A stretch of 64,000 bases of DNA from Planctomycetaceae bacterium (lineage in GTDB: Bacteria; Planctomycetota; Planctomycetia; Pirellulales; Pirellulaceae): NCBI GenBank assembly GCA_020638995.1, contig JACKHM010000002.1:744001-808000 (forward strand), written 5' to 3'. This document shows positions 28,201-36,484 of the stretch, piece by piece. A model generated the notes under the pieces. The model did no database searches and was not told the DNA's origin. It was given only the letters and a program-made list of their open reading frames with translations. Position 1 is the stretch's first letter; each line of letters begins with the position of its first letter. Position numbers and translations under genes: made by a program.

Positions 28201-28561
28201 AAATATCCCAATTCTGGCAAAACTTGCAGCCGAGATTGCATCCAGCAGTGCCGAACGACAACACACTGGTTCCCGGCAAAAAATGATTCAACGGCTTCTT
28301 CTCGATCGGATCGATGCAAAACCCCGTGCTGCGACCATAGGTCGTAAGCATCATCTCGCCATCGACATTCTGACGCACGAAGCAGAAGCCACGATCGCCC
28401 GTCTTTAAGTGGCATTCTCGCGGACAAAGGTCGCAGACGATTCGACCTTCCGCATCGTCTGCGTCATGCCACCATCCGCCGGGATAGAGACCGTCAGGGC
28501 GGAGGCCGGATGCTGGTGGTTGGACGATTTGTCGATGCATGGCGTCTTGAAATTCCCGCAT
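25274..28561 (-). CDS. AmmeMemoRadiSam three-domain fusion: radical SAM enzyme, AMMECR1 and MEMO1 domains
   Basis: The ATG at 28561 is the likely start; a TTG four codons upstream lies within a hairpin stem. Residues 1 to about 370 form a radical SAM enzyme related to pyruvate formate-lyase activase, with the [4Fe-4S] motif CNLGCKFC (Cys108, 112, 115) and a C-terminal zinc-ribbon (CPAC...CGHC). Residues about 435-640 are an AMMECR1 domain (GAFVTLKREGRLRACCG). About 645-835 is a segment I cannot assign. About 840-1095 is a MEMO1 domain with VPHAGLIYSG, IIIGPKHTRAG, EHGIEVELPF and SSDMNHYAS. The three families usually occur as separate neighbouring genes; here they are one chain. The reaction is not known. 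Confidence 0.92.
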   Translation of the reverse strand: MREFQDAMHRQIVQPPASGLRPDGLYPGGWWHDADDAEGRIVCDLCPRECHLKTGDRGFCFVRQNVDGEMMLTTYGRSTGFCIDPIEKKPLNHFLPGTSVLSFGTAGCNLGCKFCQNWDISKSREVERLSELAGPEAIAEAASHFDCRSVAYTYNDPVVWAEYAIDTARACRAAGIKNVAVTAAYISPQARAPFYEYMDAANVDLKAFTEDFYHKITYSHLQPVLETIEWLKKETDVWFELTNLVIPGANDSMDEIRQMSDWILQHVGDEVPVHFTAFHPDFRMKDRGNTPPETLIAAREVALQQGLRYVYVGNVNDLAHQSTYCPACKGILIQRNWYELGEYHLKQDVCGHCGARIAGVFEEAPGNWGRRRQPVQMSQFAKPLPVVQIENVTEKSEGGAPDVTAFVQTEREEEPKNMSTGTPTDGRTARIEAQRPKLTDDQKSQIHHAACEIMAASIIKRPGRVDDPTLGGAAEKTVMGAFVTLKREGRLRACCGALGKPMPLGSALTQSAIRTATEDSRLPTISRTELPYLDVDVSLLYGFQPIKERGDERVSAVEPGRHGLQINMGNAGGLLLPSVAIEQGYDAEEFLRQVCRKAGLPDMAWKEDAAVIQTFESCSIPGKFDASTLSDVVIVRPMLDKQELQNLAAHCGRNIVALAQGATPSYYLSGVSEGTVNGIALTIKPENSANGVNFFQMAMRPGMPLQASCMKLCEAAANALKSGQVRLASPNVTIAISILHDPAMHGSLGQPDIRGVDPKTRGLMVIEGNKSAWVFDPSMSADALLAEAAKQVNVFNPEAANIFSFIVETTESKISISNAPQAAIGTETRPPAVAGKFYPSDPDELSKLVDDCLGDIKGRKRKASAIMVPHAGLIYSGKIAGDVFSKVKIPNTVIIIGPKHTRAGVEWAVAPHEIWSIPGAELKSDRDLAQKLCDAIPGLQLDAAAHQAEHGIEVELPFVAKLNPEAKVVGITIGGGSMQRCREFASGLVKVLESMDEMPLLIISSDMNHYASEEENRRKDELAMSALEARDAKQLLETCVDNQISMCGVLPAVIIMEALAEMGSLKKATRLGYTTSAETSGDTSRVVGYCGMLFS

Positions 28562-28610
28562 CCAAATGACCAATGGTCAATGAAGCACACATGGTCCTTG
28601 GTCATTTGGA
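28561..28610 (-). promoter_or_regulatory. 13-bp inverted repeat ending on the AmmeMemoRadiSam start codon
   Basis: TCCAAATGACCAA (28561-28573) and TTGGTCATTTGGA (28598-28610) are perfect inverted repeats around a 24-base loop. In the minus-strand transcript the 3' arm ends at the A of the AUG at 28561. Folding would bury the region just before the start codon, where a ribosome site should be. It lies in the 63-base gap between the DUF3467 gene and the fusion gene. It could be a translational switch, an attenuator, or a dispersed palindromic repeat. Confidence 0.5.
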
Positions 28611-28624
28611 TTTCGTCGTTTCAT

Positions 28625-29257
28625 CTAGCCCATCTCATCTTCAGACGAATTGGGAGGAGATGGGGGAGGAGTTTGTCGTTGTTGCTGCTGTTGTTGGGCC
28701 TGCTGCTGGCGCACTCGTTCCTGAAACTGCTGGTAAGTCGACGTGAGCGACTCCAGCAGTCGTGGAACTTGCGGTGCTGACAAATAGACTCGCGAGGATA
28801 CCGCGGAGTGCGGAAATAGGTTCGTCAAAAAATCCAGTTTGAATTCGGAAGCTGTATGCCCAATCATCACGCCGTTGGAATAGGCGCCGCTCAGCAAAGA
28901 ATCAGGCAGCTTCAGCTCGTCATATAGTTCTTGTGCGGACTGAGGTTTCGCGGGCTGCTGCGGCTTTGGCAATTCCGGTGGGGGTCCAAATCGCTCGGTA
29001 TACATGCCCAGGTTTTTCTTTAACGCATCCGCAAACTGCGGCAGAGCAGCGTGAGGCATCACAACCCGTGCGGCAACTTGTGGCGGACCACCGATGTTCT
29101 GAATAAAGTCGAGAATAAACTCACTTCCACCGGTCATCACGATTACACCCGTGCTGAAGGCGCCACGACTGACGCTTTCTGGCACTCGAGCCGTGACGTG
29201 CTGAATCTGAACTTGTTGAGAGTTTCCGTCGGAATTCGGCTGATTTTGCTGACTCAT
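28625..29257 (-). CDS. Tandem DUF3467 domain protein
   Basis: The 210-residue protein has two copies of the DUF3467 fold. Copy one, about residues 28-95, reads ARVPESVSRGAFSTGVIV with SEFILDFIQN. Copy two, about 118-180, reads LPDSLLSGAYSNGVMIG with SEFKLDFLTN. Single DUF3467 domains of about 100 residues are usual. The C-terminus is a Gln-rich tract (QQQAQQQQQQRQ) and an acidic tail. No signal peptide is seen, so it is likely cytoplasmic. The function of the family is not known. The AmmeMemoRadiSam fusion follows after 63 bases on the same strand, which suggests co-transcription. Confidence 0.85.
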   Translation of the reverse strand: MSQQNQPNSDGNSQQVQIQHVTARVPESVSRGAFSTGVIVMTGGSEFILDFIQNIGGPPQVAARVVMPHAALPQFADALKKNLGMYTERFGPPPELPKPQQPAKPQSAQELYDELKLPDSLLSGAYSNGVMIGHTASEFKLDFLTNLFPHSAVSSRVYLSAPQVPRLLESLTSTYQQFQERVRQQQAQQQQQQRQTPPPSPPNSSEDEMG

Positions 29258-29527
29258 GAATAGAACCCGCTGCTCCCTGGTTTTAGTGACCGCTTATTCA
29301 GCGACGAACACTTCGCGCGCATGAAAGATGTCGAAACGAATCCAGAATTCCCCTCATTCTACACGCATTTAGATTTTTGCAGAGTAACCAGCAACGTGAT
29401 AACTTGGCGCAACTAGCCAAAATACGAGGGGTTACGCGCAATTATTCGGCTAGTTACGATTACTCCGTCAGGTAACGGCACCACCGCGACACTTCGGAAA
29501 ACAAACGTCTTTCAATTCCCATCCCAT

Positions 29528-30751
29528 ATGAAACCCAGTCTGATCAAGTTTCCAATCGTATTTACGATCGCGAGTACCCTGGCGTTACTCTCGATTGTAT
29601 CCGCGGAGGATTGGCCCAATTGGCGCGGACCGAATCGCAACGGAGTTTCGGACGAAGAATCATGGCGTGTCGATTGGCCAACTACGGGACCTCCCATCCA
29701 GTGGAAGGCAAATGTCGGTACCGGTTTTTCCTCCGTTGTCGTCTCCAAGGGCCGAGCCTTTACCGTTGGCAATCGTGACAACACCGACACCGTTTTTTGC
29801 CTGGAAGCAGACTCCGGCAAAGTTCTCTGGCAACACTCGTACGAATCACCCTTGAACGACAAGTTTTTTGAAGGCGGGCCCACGGCGACGCCAACCGTCG
29901 ATGGCGAACGTGTTTTTACGTTGAGCCAGGCCGGTGACCTTTTTTGCTTCGCTGTCACAACCGGTGACATCCTTTGGTCGAAGAATATTGCCAACGAAGC
30001 AGACGTGCGCGCTCCTGGCTGGGGATTCGGCGGCTCTCCGGTTGTTCACGATGACAAGCTACTGTTGGCGGTCGGCGAAGCGGGAACTGCCGTGGACAAA
30101 ACGACGGGCGAACTGTTGTGGTCGTCCGACGACAAAGATGCCGGATATGCAACGCCGCATCTGCTGAAGCACGATGGCAACTGGTTAATGCTGGTTGCAT
30201 CAGGAAAATACTTTCACGCGGTGGATGTTGACACCGGTCAGGAGCGATGGCGTCATAAGTGGCTGACGAGGTTTGGGTGTAATGCCGCCGATCCAATTGT
30301 TGTGGCCCAGACCGTCTTCATATCGTCCGGCTATAACCGTGGATCGGCGCTACTGAGATTTACCGCTGGTGAACCCGAGGAAGTCTGGAAGACCAAGGAG
30401 TACCAGAACCAGTTCAGTTCCAGCGTACTGTTGGACGGCTATTTATACGGCGTGGACGGAGACACGACGGGCGAACGGACATTGAAGTGTATCGAGTTGA
30501 AAACCGGCGAAGTCCAATGGTCGCATGAAGGCTTCGGCAGCGGCGCGTTAATCGCCGCCGGAAAGCGTCTGATCATCTTGAGTGAGACGGGCGAGTTGGT
30601 GATCGCTGACGCTTCGCCCGTCGCGTTTAGACAAGTCACCAGAGGCAGCGTGCTGGAGGGTAAGTGTTGGACGGCACCCACGTTGGCCAACGGTCGAGTA
30701 TACTGTCGCAGCGCGGACGGCGAAGTCGCCTGCGTCGACCTGAGACCATAA
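29528..30751 (+). CDS. Exported PQQ-like beta-propeller repeat protein
   Basis: A signal peptide (IVFTIASTLALLSIVSAE) is followed by DWPNWRGPNRNG, the opening found in many secreted planctomycete propeller proteins. The rest, to residue 407, is a series of blades with the GxxLW and ALDxxTGxxxW type pattern (LEADSGKVLWQ, VTTGDILWSK, KTTGELLWSS, VDTGQERWRHKW). This is a BamB/PQQ-like eight-bladed fold. No catalytic PQQ-binding residues of the quinoprotein dehydrogenases can be assigned, so a binding or scaffolding role is more likely. It is divergent from the DUF3467 gene. Confidence 0.88.
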   Translation: MKPSLIKFPIVFTIASTLALLSIVSAEDWPNWRGPNRNGVSDEESWRVDWPTTGPPIQWKANVGTGFSSVVVSKGRAFTVGNRDNTDTVFCLEADSGKVLWQHSYESPLNDKFFEGGPTATPTVDGERVFTLSQAGDLFCFAVTTGDILWSKNIANEADVRAPGWGFGGSPVVHDDKLLLAVGEAGTAVDKTTGELLWSSDDKDAGYATPHLLKHDGNWLMLVASGKYFHAVDVDTGQERWRHKWLTRFGCNAADPIVVAQTVFISSGYNRGSALLRFTAGEPEEVWKTKEYQNQFSSSVLLDGYLYGVDGDTTGERTLKCIELKTGEVQWSHEGFGSGALIAAGKRLIILSETGELVIADASPVAFRQVTRGSVLEGKCWTAPTLANGRVYCRSADGEVACVDLRP

Positions 30752-30756
30752 GTGGC

Positions 30757-30776
30757 CATCACGCTCCGCCGTGATG
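30757..30776. repeat. Small palindromic repeat, copy 1 (CTCCGC loop)
   Basis: CATCACG (30757-30763) and CGTGATG (30770-30776) form a 7-bp stem around the hexaloop CTCCGC. The same loop recurs at 36491-36496, and a close relative occurs at 30847-30861. It lies 6 bases after the stop of the propeller gene and may also act as its terminator. Confidence 0.5.
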
Positions 30777-30846
30777 ATCCCGCCGACAAAAGTCTATCTT
30801 CAAGACGAAGCGTCAGCACATGACAAACTATACAGATTAGAACTGG

Positions 30847-30861
30847 TCACGCGGCGCGTGA
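30847..30861. repeat. Small palindromic repeat, copy 2
   Basis: TCACGC and GCGTGA arms flank the loop GGC. The 13-mer CACGCGGCGCGTG inside it differs by one base from CACGCGGAGCGTG at 36574-36586. It lies 35 bases upstream of the Gfo/Idh/MocA start. Confidence 0.45.
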
Positions 30862-30895
30862 TCACCACCATCCTACAATTCCAGAGGCATTAGAA

Positions 30896-32218
30896 ATGAC
30901 ACTCAACCGCCGTCAATTTATTCAAGCTACCTCCGCGGCTGGCTTGGCATTGTCCGGCGCGCCGTTTATCCACGCCGCGCCGAAGGCAAAACAATATCGC
31001 ACGGCCTTGATCGGGTCCGGCTGGTGGGGAATGAACATTCTGAAAGAGGCGATGGCGGGTGGACAGTGTAAGGCGGTTGCCTTGTGCGACGTGGACCAAG
31101 ACGCGTTGGAGTTGGCCGCCGAAGAGGTTAACGATTTGTCTGGTGACATGCCGAAGACGTATGGCGATTTTCGCGAGTTGCTCGACAAGGAGAAGATCGA
31201 TATCGCCATCATTGCGACGCCCGATCATTGGCACGCGCTGAATACTATCGCTGCCATCGAGAAAGGTGCCCATATCTTCGTCGAAAAACCCACAGGGCAC
31301 ACAATTCTGGAGAGCCGTGCCATGTTGAACGCGGCCCAAGCATCAGGCCGCGTGATCCAAGTCGGACTACATCGACGCATCGGGCCTCATTACATCTCTG
31401 GAATGAAGTTCCTCAAGGATGGTGGCGCTGGCGATATCGGCATGGTGCGAACCTTCGTCCATAGTCGCGGAGGTGCTGAACTTCCTAGCGCCAACAGCAA
31501 TGTACCGGACGGGCTGGATTGGGAAATGTACTGCGGCCCCGCGCCGCTCCGCCCGTTCAACAGCCGGATTCATCCCGGCGGCTTCCGTAATTTCCTGGAT
31601 TACGCCAATGGCACGCTCGGCGATTGGGGAGTTCACTGGCTGGATCAAGTCCTGTTATGGACGGACGAAAAGTACCCTCGAAAAGTTTACTCGACCGGTG
31701 GGAGACCGATTCGAGGCGAAGCAGTGCTCAACGACAAGGAACAAACCACCGACGCTCCCGACTCGCAAGTCGCAACTTACGAATTCGAATCGTTCACCGC
31801 CACATGGGAGCATCGTCGCTTCGCCGGCAACGAAGCCGAAAAGCATTCGATTGGCTGCTACTTCTACGGCACGAAAGGCACTTTCCATATGGGCTGGCGC
31901 GATGGTTGGACATTCTATCCGGCAGACAGCAAAAACAAGCCGATTCATCAGGAAGCCCAACTGCAGGAACCCGATGGACACAGCATTACCGCGCTATGGG
32001 CCGACTTCATGAACAGTATCGAAACCGGAAAGAAGCCAATCTGCGACATCGAGTCGAGTCACCGTTCTACCAACATGAGCCTGCTCGGCATGTTGTCTTA
32101 TAAGCTCGGTCGTAGCGTCGAGTGGGATGGGGCGAAGGAACGCTGCGTCGACGACGAAAAAGCAAATGCGTTACTCAAGCGAGAGTATCGCGGGGATTGG
32201 AAATATCCAGAAGCGTAA
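30896..32218 (+). CDS. Gfo/Idh/MocA family oxidoreductase with Tat signal
   Basis: The N-terminus NRRQFIQATSAAGLALSGAPFIHAA is a twin-arginine signal, so the folded, NAD(P)-loaded enzyme would be exported. The Rossmann fold begins at YRTALIGSGWWGMNIL, the family motif EKPTG is at about residue 130, and the C-terminal alpha/beta domain reaches residue 440. Planctomycetes carry many such exported paralogues, thought to act on sugars or sugar derivatives. The substrate cannot be read from sequence. The ATG at 30896 follows an AGAGG stretch by 8 bases. Confidence 0.93.
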   Translation: MTLNRRQFIQATSAAGLALSGAPFIHAAPKAKQYRTALIGSGWWGMNILKEAMAGGQCKAVALCDVDQDALELAAEEVNDLSGDMPKTYGDFRELLDKEKIDIAIIATPDHWHALNTIAAIEKGAHIFVEKPTGHTILESRAMLNAAQASGRVIQVGLHRRIGPHYISGMKFLKDGGAGDIGMVRTFVHSRGGAELPSANSNVPDGLDWEMYCGPAPLRPFNSRIHPGGFRNFLDYANGTLGDWGVHWLDQVLLWTDEKYPRKVYSTGGRPIRGEAVLNDKEQTTDAPDSQVATYEFESFTATWEHRRFAGNEAEKHSIGCYFYGTKGTFHMGWRDGWTFYPADSKNKPIHQEAQLQEPDGHSITALWADFMNSIETGKKPICDIESSHRSTNMSLLGMLSYKLGRSVEWDGAKERCVDDEKANALLKREYRGDWKYPEA

Positions 32219-32333
32219 CTCCTTGGAAACCGTGCTAATGCGGAGACACTGGGATCACAGCGATACAATTCTCGGTCCTCTCGTTGTTCTCCGTGCCTCC
32301 GTGTTTGGATTCTTCGGATCACTTACGTATGAC

Positions 32334-32552
32334 CTAGAACGGCGGAAACACCCACAGCCAGGGCGTTAGCTCCCCGATAGCGTTGATCAGGGCAGGCACC
32401 GCACAAACTGATCCCAATCCCAAGATCATCGCGAGCAGAAGTCCTAAACCACCAGGGGGCCAGTAGCCAGTCCCACTCTCCGCCCACCTTGCCAACGCGA
32501 TTAACACGCAAAGCGCCCCGCTGGTCGCAAGGATCATCGCAAATAGTGGCAT
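32334..32552 (-). CDS. Small membrane protein downstream of dcd
   Basis: A 72-residue protein made of two hydrophobic stretches, about residues 3-23 and 36-62. It is rich in Pro, Gly and Trp near its end. The ATG at 32552 has a GGAG Shine-Dalgarno nine bases upstream and begins 18 bases after the dcd stop, which argues for a true gene in the dcd transcript. I do not recognise a family. It converges with the Gfo/Idh/MocA gene. Confidence 0.6.
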   Translation of the reverse strand: MPLFAMILATSGALCVLIALARWAESGTGYWPPGGLGLLLAMILGLGSVCAVPALINAIGELTPWLWVFPPF

Positions 32553-32570
32553 CTCCGATGACTCCAGTTG

Positions 32571-33146
32571 CTAGTGCCGATCTCGCCCAAACTCGAACAC
32601 CAATTGAGGGTCATCTTCTTTCGCATCAGGGTTCAGCTCGCGATACAGCAAGCTTGGTTGAATATCCCTCGCGTTCTGATACTTCTCGCTGCAGTACTCT
32701 TTGATCTCGCCTTTGATCTCGTGGAAAAAGATCTGGCAGATCGGCACACCGGGGTAAATCTTCACTGGCTGAACCGCAAACATTTCTAGCGTCCAGTGCC
32801 CGCGAAACCCGACATCGCCGAATCCGGCCGTGACATGGACAAATAGCCCCAGCCGACCGATCGACGACCGCCCTTCGATCATAGGTACAAAGTTATGCGT
32901 CTCGGTATACTCGACCGTGCGTCCGAGATAGAGCTGATTGGGATTGAGCACCAGGCCGTCTTCCGGTATCTGAATGCGGCGTACGCGATTTGGCTGACGC
33001 ATATCGAGCACGACCTCCTCATAGATCAAGATCTCGTCGTGCAACGTCAGGTTGTAGCTATTGGGATTGAGCTTCGATTCGTCAAACGGATCGATCACAA
33101 TCTCAGTACCAAGGTGTTCGCGGATTTCGTCGCCAGAGAGAATCAT
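32571..33146 (-). CDS. dcd: dCTP deaminase
   Basis: A 191-residue protein, close to the usual length of about 190. It starts MILSGDEI and carries NPNSYNLTL, the active-site stretch RSSIGRLGLFVHVTAGFGD, and FRGHWTLEMF with the catalytic Glu. It deaminates dCTP to dUTP, feeding dTMP synthesis, and is a homotrimer in known members. The C-terminal tail (SLLYRELNPDAKEDD) would order on nucleotide binding. The gene follows nth after a 107-base gap and may have its own promoter. Confidence 0.94.
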   Translation of the reverse strand: MILSGDEIREHLGTEIVIDPFDESKLNPNSYNLTLHDEILIYEEVVLDMRQPNRVRRIQIPEDGLVLNPNQLYLGRTVEYTETHNFVPMIEGRSSIGRLGLFVHVTAGFGDVGFRGHWTLEMFAVQPVKIYPGVPICQIFFHEIKGEIKEYCSEKYQNARDIQPSLLYRELNPDAKEDDPQLVFEFGRDRH

Positions 33147-33253
33147 TTGGCTGCGCTCTGCTAATTAGTCGCTGCGTTCGCAAGTATTCAGCCGAGTCCT
33201 ATAAACCCATCTGAATTCTCCCGCCGTTCAGCTACGACAGTTCTTGAACAACA

Positions 33254-33907
33254 TTAAGAAACTTCAACTCCAATCCGGGGGCAGATCTTGTTGAATCCGC
33301 ATTGCTCGCACAGCGGCCTGCGAGCCTTACAGACACGACGACCGTGGTGGATCATTCGATGAGAATAGTCGATCCATTCCTTTCGCGGTAGCAGTTCAAT
33401 CAGATCTCGCTCGATCTTAACGGCGTCGGTGCTCTCGGTGAGCCCTAATCGCTTGCTGATTCTGCCTACATGCGTATCGACGACGACCCCGGTGGGTATC
33501 CCAAACGCCGTCCCCAGCACGACGTTCGCCGTTTTGCGACCTACCCCGGGCAACTTCACAAGCGTTTCTAGGTCCTGCGGAACCTCGCCTCCAAATTCAT
33601 GAGCCAAACACTTGGAAAGCGCCTTGATGTTCTTCGCCTTATTACGAAAGAAGCCCGTGCTTTGGATCAGCTTTTCGATTTGCTTCACCGGAGCGGCAGC
33701 CAAGTCCTCTGCCGTCGGGTACTTTGCGAACAGTTGCTTGGTCACAATATTCACACGTTCATCAGTACACTGCGCCGAAAGGACTGTTGCGACCAGCAAT
33801 TGATAGGGAGTGTCATGCACTAACGCACATTCTGCATCGGCATAGTCGTGGCGCAGGCCCTTAACGACCTTTGCGGCTTGCCTCTTCTTCGCCGGATCTG
33901 CTGTCAT
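33254..33907 (-). CDS. nth: Endonuclease III, DNA glycosylase/AP lyase
   Basis: This 217-residue protein has the helix-hairpin-helix LPGVGRKTANVV with catalytic Lys125, and Asp144 in VVVDTHVGR. The four-cysteine iron-sulphur loop has the canonical C-x6-C-x2-C-x5-C spacing (Cys193, 200, 203, 209). It excises oxidised pyrimidines and nicks abasic sites in base-excision repair. The gene begins 29 bases after the metallohydrolase stop, and a run of minus-strand genes continues into dcd. Confidence 0.96.
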   Translation of the reverse strand: MTADPAKKRQAAKVVKGLRHDYADAECALVHDTPYQLLVATVLSAQCTDERVNIVTKQLFAKYPTAEDLAAAPVKQIEKLIQSTGFFRNKAKNIKALSKCLAHEFGGEVPQDLETLVKLPGVGRKTANVVLGTAFGIPTGVVVDTHVGRISKRLGLTESTDAVKIERDLIELLPRKEWIDYSHRMIHHGRRVCKARRPLCEQCGFNKICPRIGVEVS

Positions 33908-33936
33908 CTTTTGCCTAGCGGGGCCACGATGAGAAG

Positions 33937-36378
33937 TTATCGTTCGGGCATCATGTCGTCGAACGAAGCCGCGAGGATCTTTCGATAGTCTTCACGAGAC
34001 TGCTCGTAGGCCGCCGCAGCGGCTTCCTTCTCCTCAGCTCGCGTGCGTGGTTCCTTCTGACTCCAGCATACGTCGACGGCGTCGAGGCACCATTGGGCGC
34101 TTCGCTTACTCGCTCGAATCGGTTCGCCGTCGACCTCAATGAAAATCGGATTAGTATGGCAACTGGGAAAAATTCGCAGCGCGACCCAACTCGACCGCTC
34201 GAGCTGATAGTCGAACTGGAGAGCCTGAATACTGCCGTCCGCGTCGAGCTTTTTGGTCTCAACCGACTGGCCATTGACGACCAGCTCAACGGGAACTTGC
34301 CGAGTGTCGCCAATACGCGCCCGCTCGACATGCCAATACGGCTTTTGGTCAAGCCGTAGCCGACGGATGTCTTCGCGTGGCTTTTCTTCTAGCAGGGCGG
34401 CAGCGTTAACTTTTACGTCGAGCCGTTCGCCAACGCTGGCCTGCATGACGCTGGCCCGATCATGAACTCCAGGCTGGCCCACTTCGAAATCATTAATTTT
34501 GAAATCGTACAAGTGGCTCAATCCATCGCAACAATAGCTGCGACCGTCTTTGATGCCTTTGATCCAGGTATCAAACGTCAAAGACTCGTTATTTAGTTTG
34601 ACGTAGCCGCGTCCCAACCCAACTCGTTCACCATAGATGCACGGAAAATCCGTTTCGCCGCTGATGCGGCACTCATAACCGCAATTCAATGTGTGATACC
34701 AAATGTTCAACTCCCAAACCGAGGGCGTATCGACGGATGAAATGAAGTCGCATACGCCGTGAGTGACGTCGACAATGTACTCATTGGCTCCGATCCCGTC
34801 GAAACGTGGCATCGCATAGTCAGGCAGCTTGTCAGGCGACCGCCCCTTCCAGTCAGGATTTGCCCCGCCCCATCGTCCCGCGGGAAATTGGCGTGAACCA
34901 TCGGGCATGTAGTCAGGCAACTGCAATCCCCAACCGCTGTGCGAAAAACCCACGACTCCTCCTTGCTTCTTGCCCCACGCAAGAATCGGCAAATCCCACG
35001 TCGGCCACTCGCCAATGTGTTCGGTGCGAGTGCCCTTGAAGTGACCTTTCTCAGGCCCGAACGCCCAGTCGAATTCGACCTGGTCCGGATAGGTGTAGTC
35101 GTCGTCTTTCAGCCGCAGGAGGCAGAGATGTCCAGCATGTTGAGATGGGAATCCGGACACCTCGACGTCGTAGCGCATCAGGTAATTAGGTGTCGATAGC
35201 CGGTTGATGTCGCCTTCAAAAAACTGCTTTTGAAAATACCAACAAGGTCCCCACGACAGGACACACCCCACGTTCAAATCTTCACCTAGGATGTGTCGCA
35301 TCATGGCTTCGGGTGTGACGCCCTGTGTCGGTGCGTCGTAGTGAGCACATCCCGCGGCGTGAACATGATGGTCGCCGGAGTACCAATGGTGATCGGTTAG
35401 CTTGATCCATCGTTCAAGCTGAAAGCTTTCCTTGTGCGTCTCGGCGCTGGGCACCACCATCTCGCGACTCAATATTCGGTACTCGGGCCCACGCGTGTAG
35501 GTGACGTCGTATGTACCCGGCGGCAGAACCAGAAACTCGCCGCTGTGCCGATAGACTTGATCGTGGAAGAAGAAGTCTGGGGCCAGTCGTCTAGATCGCG
35601 CTGGATAGACCTGGCCCCGTGCATCACGCACCACAAATTGACCGGTGGTTGGTGTACCATCGGTATCGAGGATCTCTACCTCCACTTTCACCGCTGCATG
35701 GCACTCAAACAGGATCGCCAACTCATTTCGAAAGCCAAGATCTTGCGTGCCCTGCCCGACGTCGAATTTCAGCGTGGCTTCGCGTTTCCCTCGGTCTCGG
35801 CTGTAGATTTGAATTATGCGGTATTCGAGTTCCAGTCCTGACAGTGTTTTGTTCAAGGGCTGGCTATCGAAGGATTGCACATCCATCCAACGGTTTGGAA
35901 TTTCCTCTGGTTTGACTCGCAGATCCGGAGCCGCCGCGTTGCTCGAACGAGCGTAGACAGGTGCGGCGTTCGGACTTTGCGCCCCGAGAGGTGAAGTAAC
36001 GCCTGCTTCGTTGTGTACTTTCACGAGAAAAACGCGCCAACCTTGCTCATTCAATCGAGCGGCGGCGTCTCCTCGAGCGACTTTTACCCGGCTTTCGGGA
36101 TTTACATTCACGCCAACAAGGCAGAACGGATCAAGTACGGCTTGGATCGCCTCTGTCGCCTTGGCATCGTCCGTTTCGTTTAATGCTTCGCCTAGCTGCT
36201 TCTGTTGCTCATTCGTCAAAGGCTCGCCAAGATAATCGAGAGTTTCAACGATTCGCTTTGCCTGTGCCTTCAGCGGCTGAGCTTCGACACCTTCCACGAG
36301 CGGCAACTCTCCGGCGTGCATTGTCGAAGCAAACAGCAACACTACGAGCGAACTGACGGGGAGAAGTGAAGATCTCAT
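33937..36378 (-). CDS. Exported CehA/McbA-type metallohydrolase
   Basis: The 813-residue protein begins with a signal peptide (LLPVSSLVVLLFASTMHAG). After an N-terminal helical segment and a beta-rich domain, the sequence HHWYSGDHHVHAAGCAHY appears near residue 330. This is the DxHxH metal motif of PHP/CehA-McbA-like hydrolases. Further His/Asp residues (GFSHSGWG, DVTHGVCD) downstream could complete the metal site. The family cleaves varied ester, carbamate or phosphate substrates, and no substrate can be named here. It is likely periplasmic. The upstream 230-base gap holds two palindromic repeats. Confidence 0.75.
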   Translation of the reverse strand: MRSSLLPVSSLVVLLFASTMHAGELPLVEGVEAQPLKAQAKRIVETLDYLGEPLTNEQQKQLGEALNETDDAKATEAIQAVLDPFCLVGVNVNPESRVKVARGDAAARLNEQGWRVFLVKVHNEAGVTSPLGAQSPNAAPVYARSSNAAAPDLRVKPEEIPNRWMDVQSFDSQPLNKTLSGLELEYRIIQIYSRDRGKREATLKFDVGQGTQDLGFRNELAILFECHAAVKVEVEILDTDGTPTTGQFVVRDARGQVYPARSRRLAPDFFFHDQVYRHSGEFLVLPPGTYDVTYTRGPEYRILSREMVVPSAETHKESFQLERWIKLTDHHWYSGDHHVHAAGCAHYDAPTQGVTPEAMMRHILGEDLNVGCVLSWGPCWYFQKQFFEGDINRLSTPNYLMRYDVEVSGFPSQHAGHLCLLRLKDDDYTYPDQVEFDWAFGPEKGHFKGTRTEHIGEWPTWDLPILAWGKKQGGVVGFSHSGWGLQLPDYMPDGSRQFPAGRWGGANPDWKGRSPDKLPDYAMPRFDGIGANEYIVDVTHGVCDFISSVDTPSVWELNIWYHTLNCGYECRISGETDFPCIYGERVGLGRGYVKLNNESLTFDTWIKGIKDGRSYCCDGLSHLYDFKINDFEVGQPGVHDRASVMQASVGERLDVKVNAAALLEEKPREDIRRLRLDQKPYWHVERARIGDTRQVPVELVVNGQSVETKKLDADGSIQALQFDYQLERSSWVALRIFPSCHTNPIFIEVDGEPIRASKRSAQWCLDAVDVCWSQKEPRTRAEEKEAAAAAYEQSREDYRKILAASFDDMMPER

Positions 36379-36484
36379 GGGACAATCTCAAAAGGAAGTT
36401 TCGTGATCGAGCTAGTGCAGCCAATGTTGATACAGCCGATATGATGCGGCTCACGAACCACGAATGCAAGCGACCACAGTCGCT

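Noticed and set aside
32289..32303. Two copies of CTCCGTG separated by one base, between convergent genes
   Set aside because: Too short to call as a repeat; a nearby CGGAGACAC could pair with it only with a mismatch and a loop of over 40 bases.
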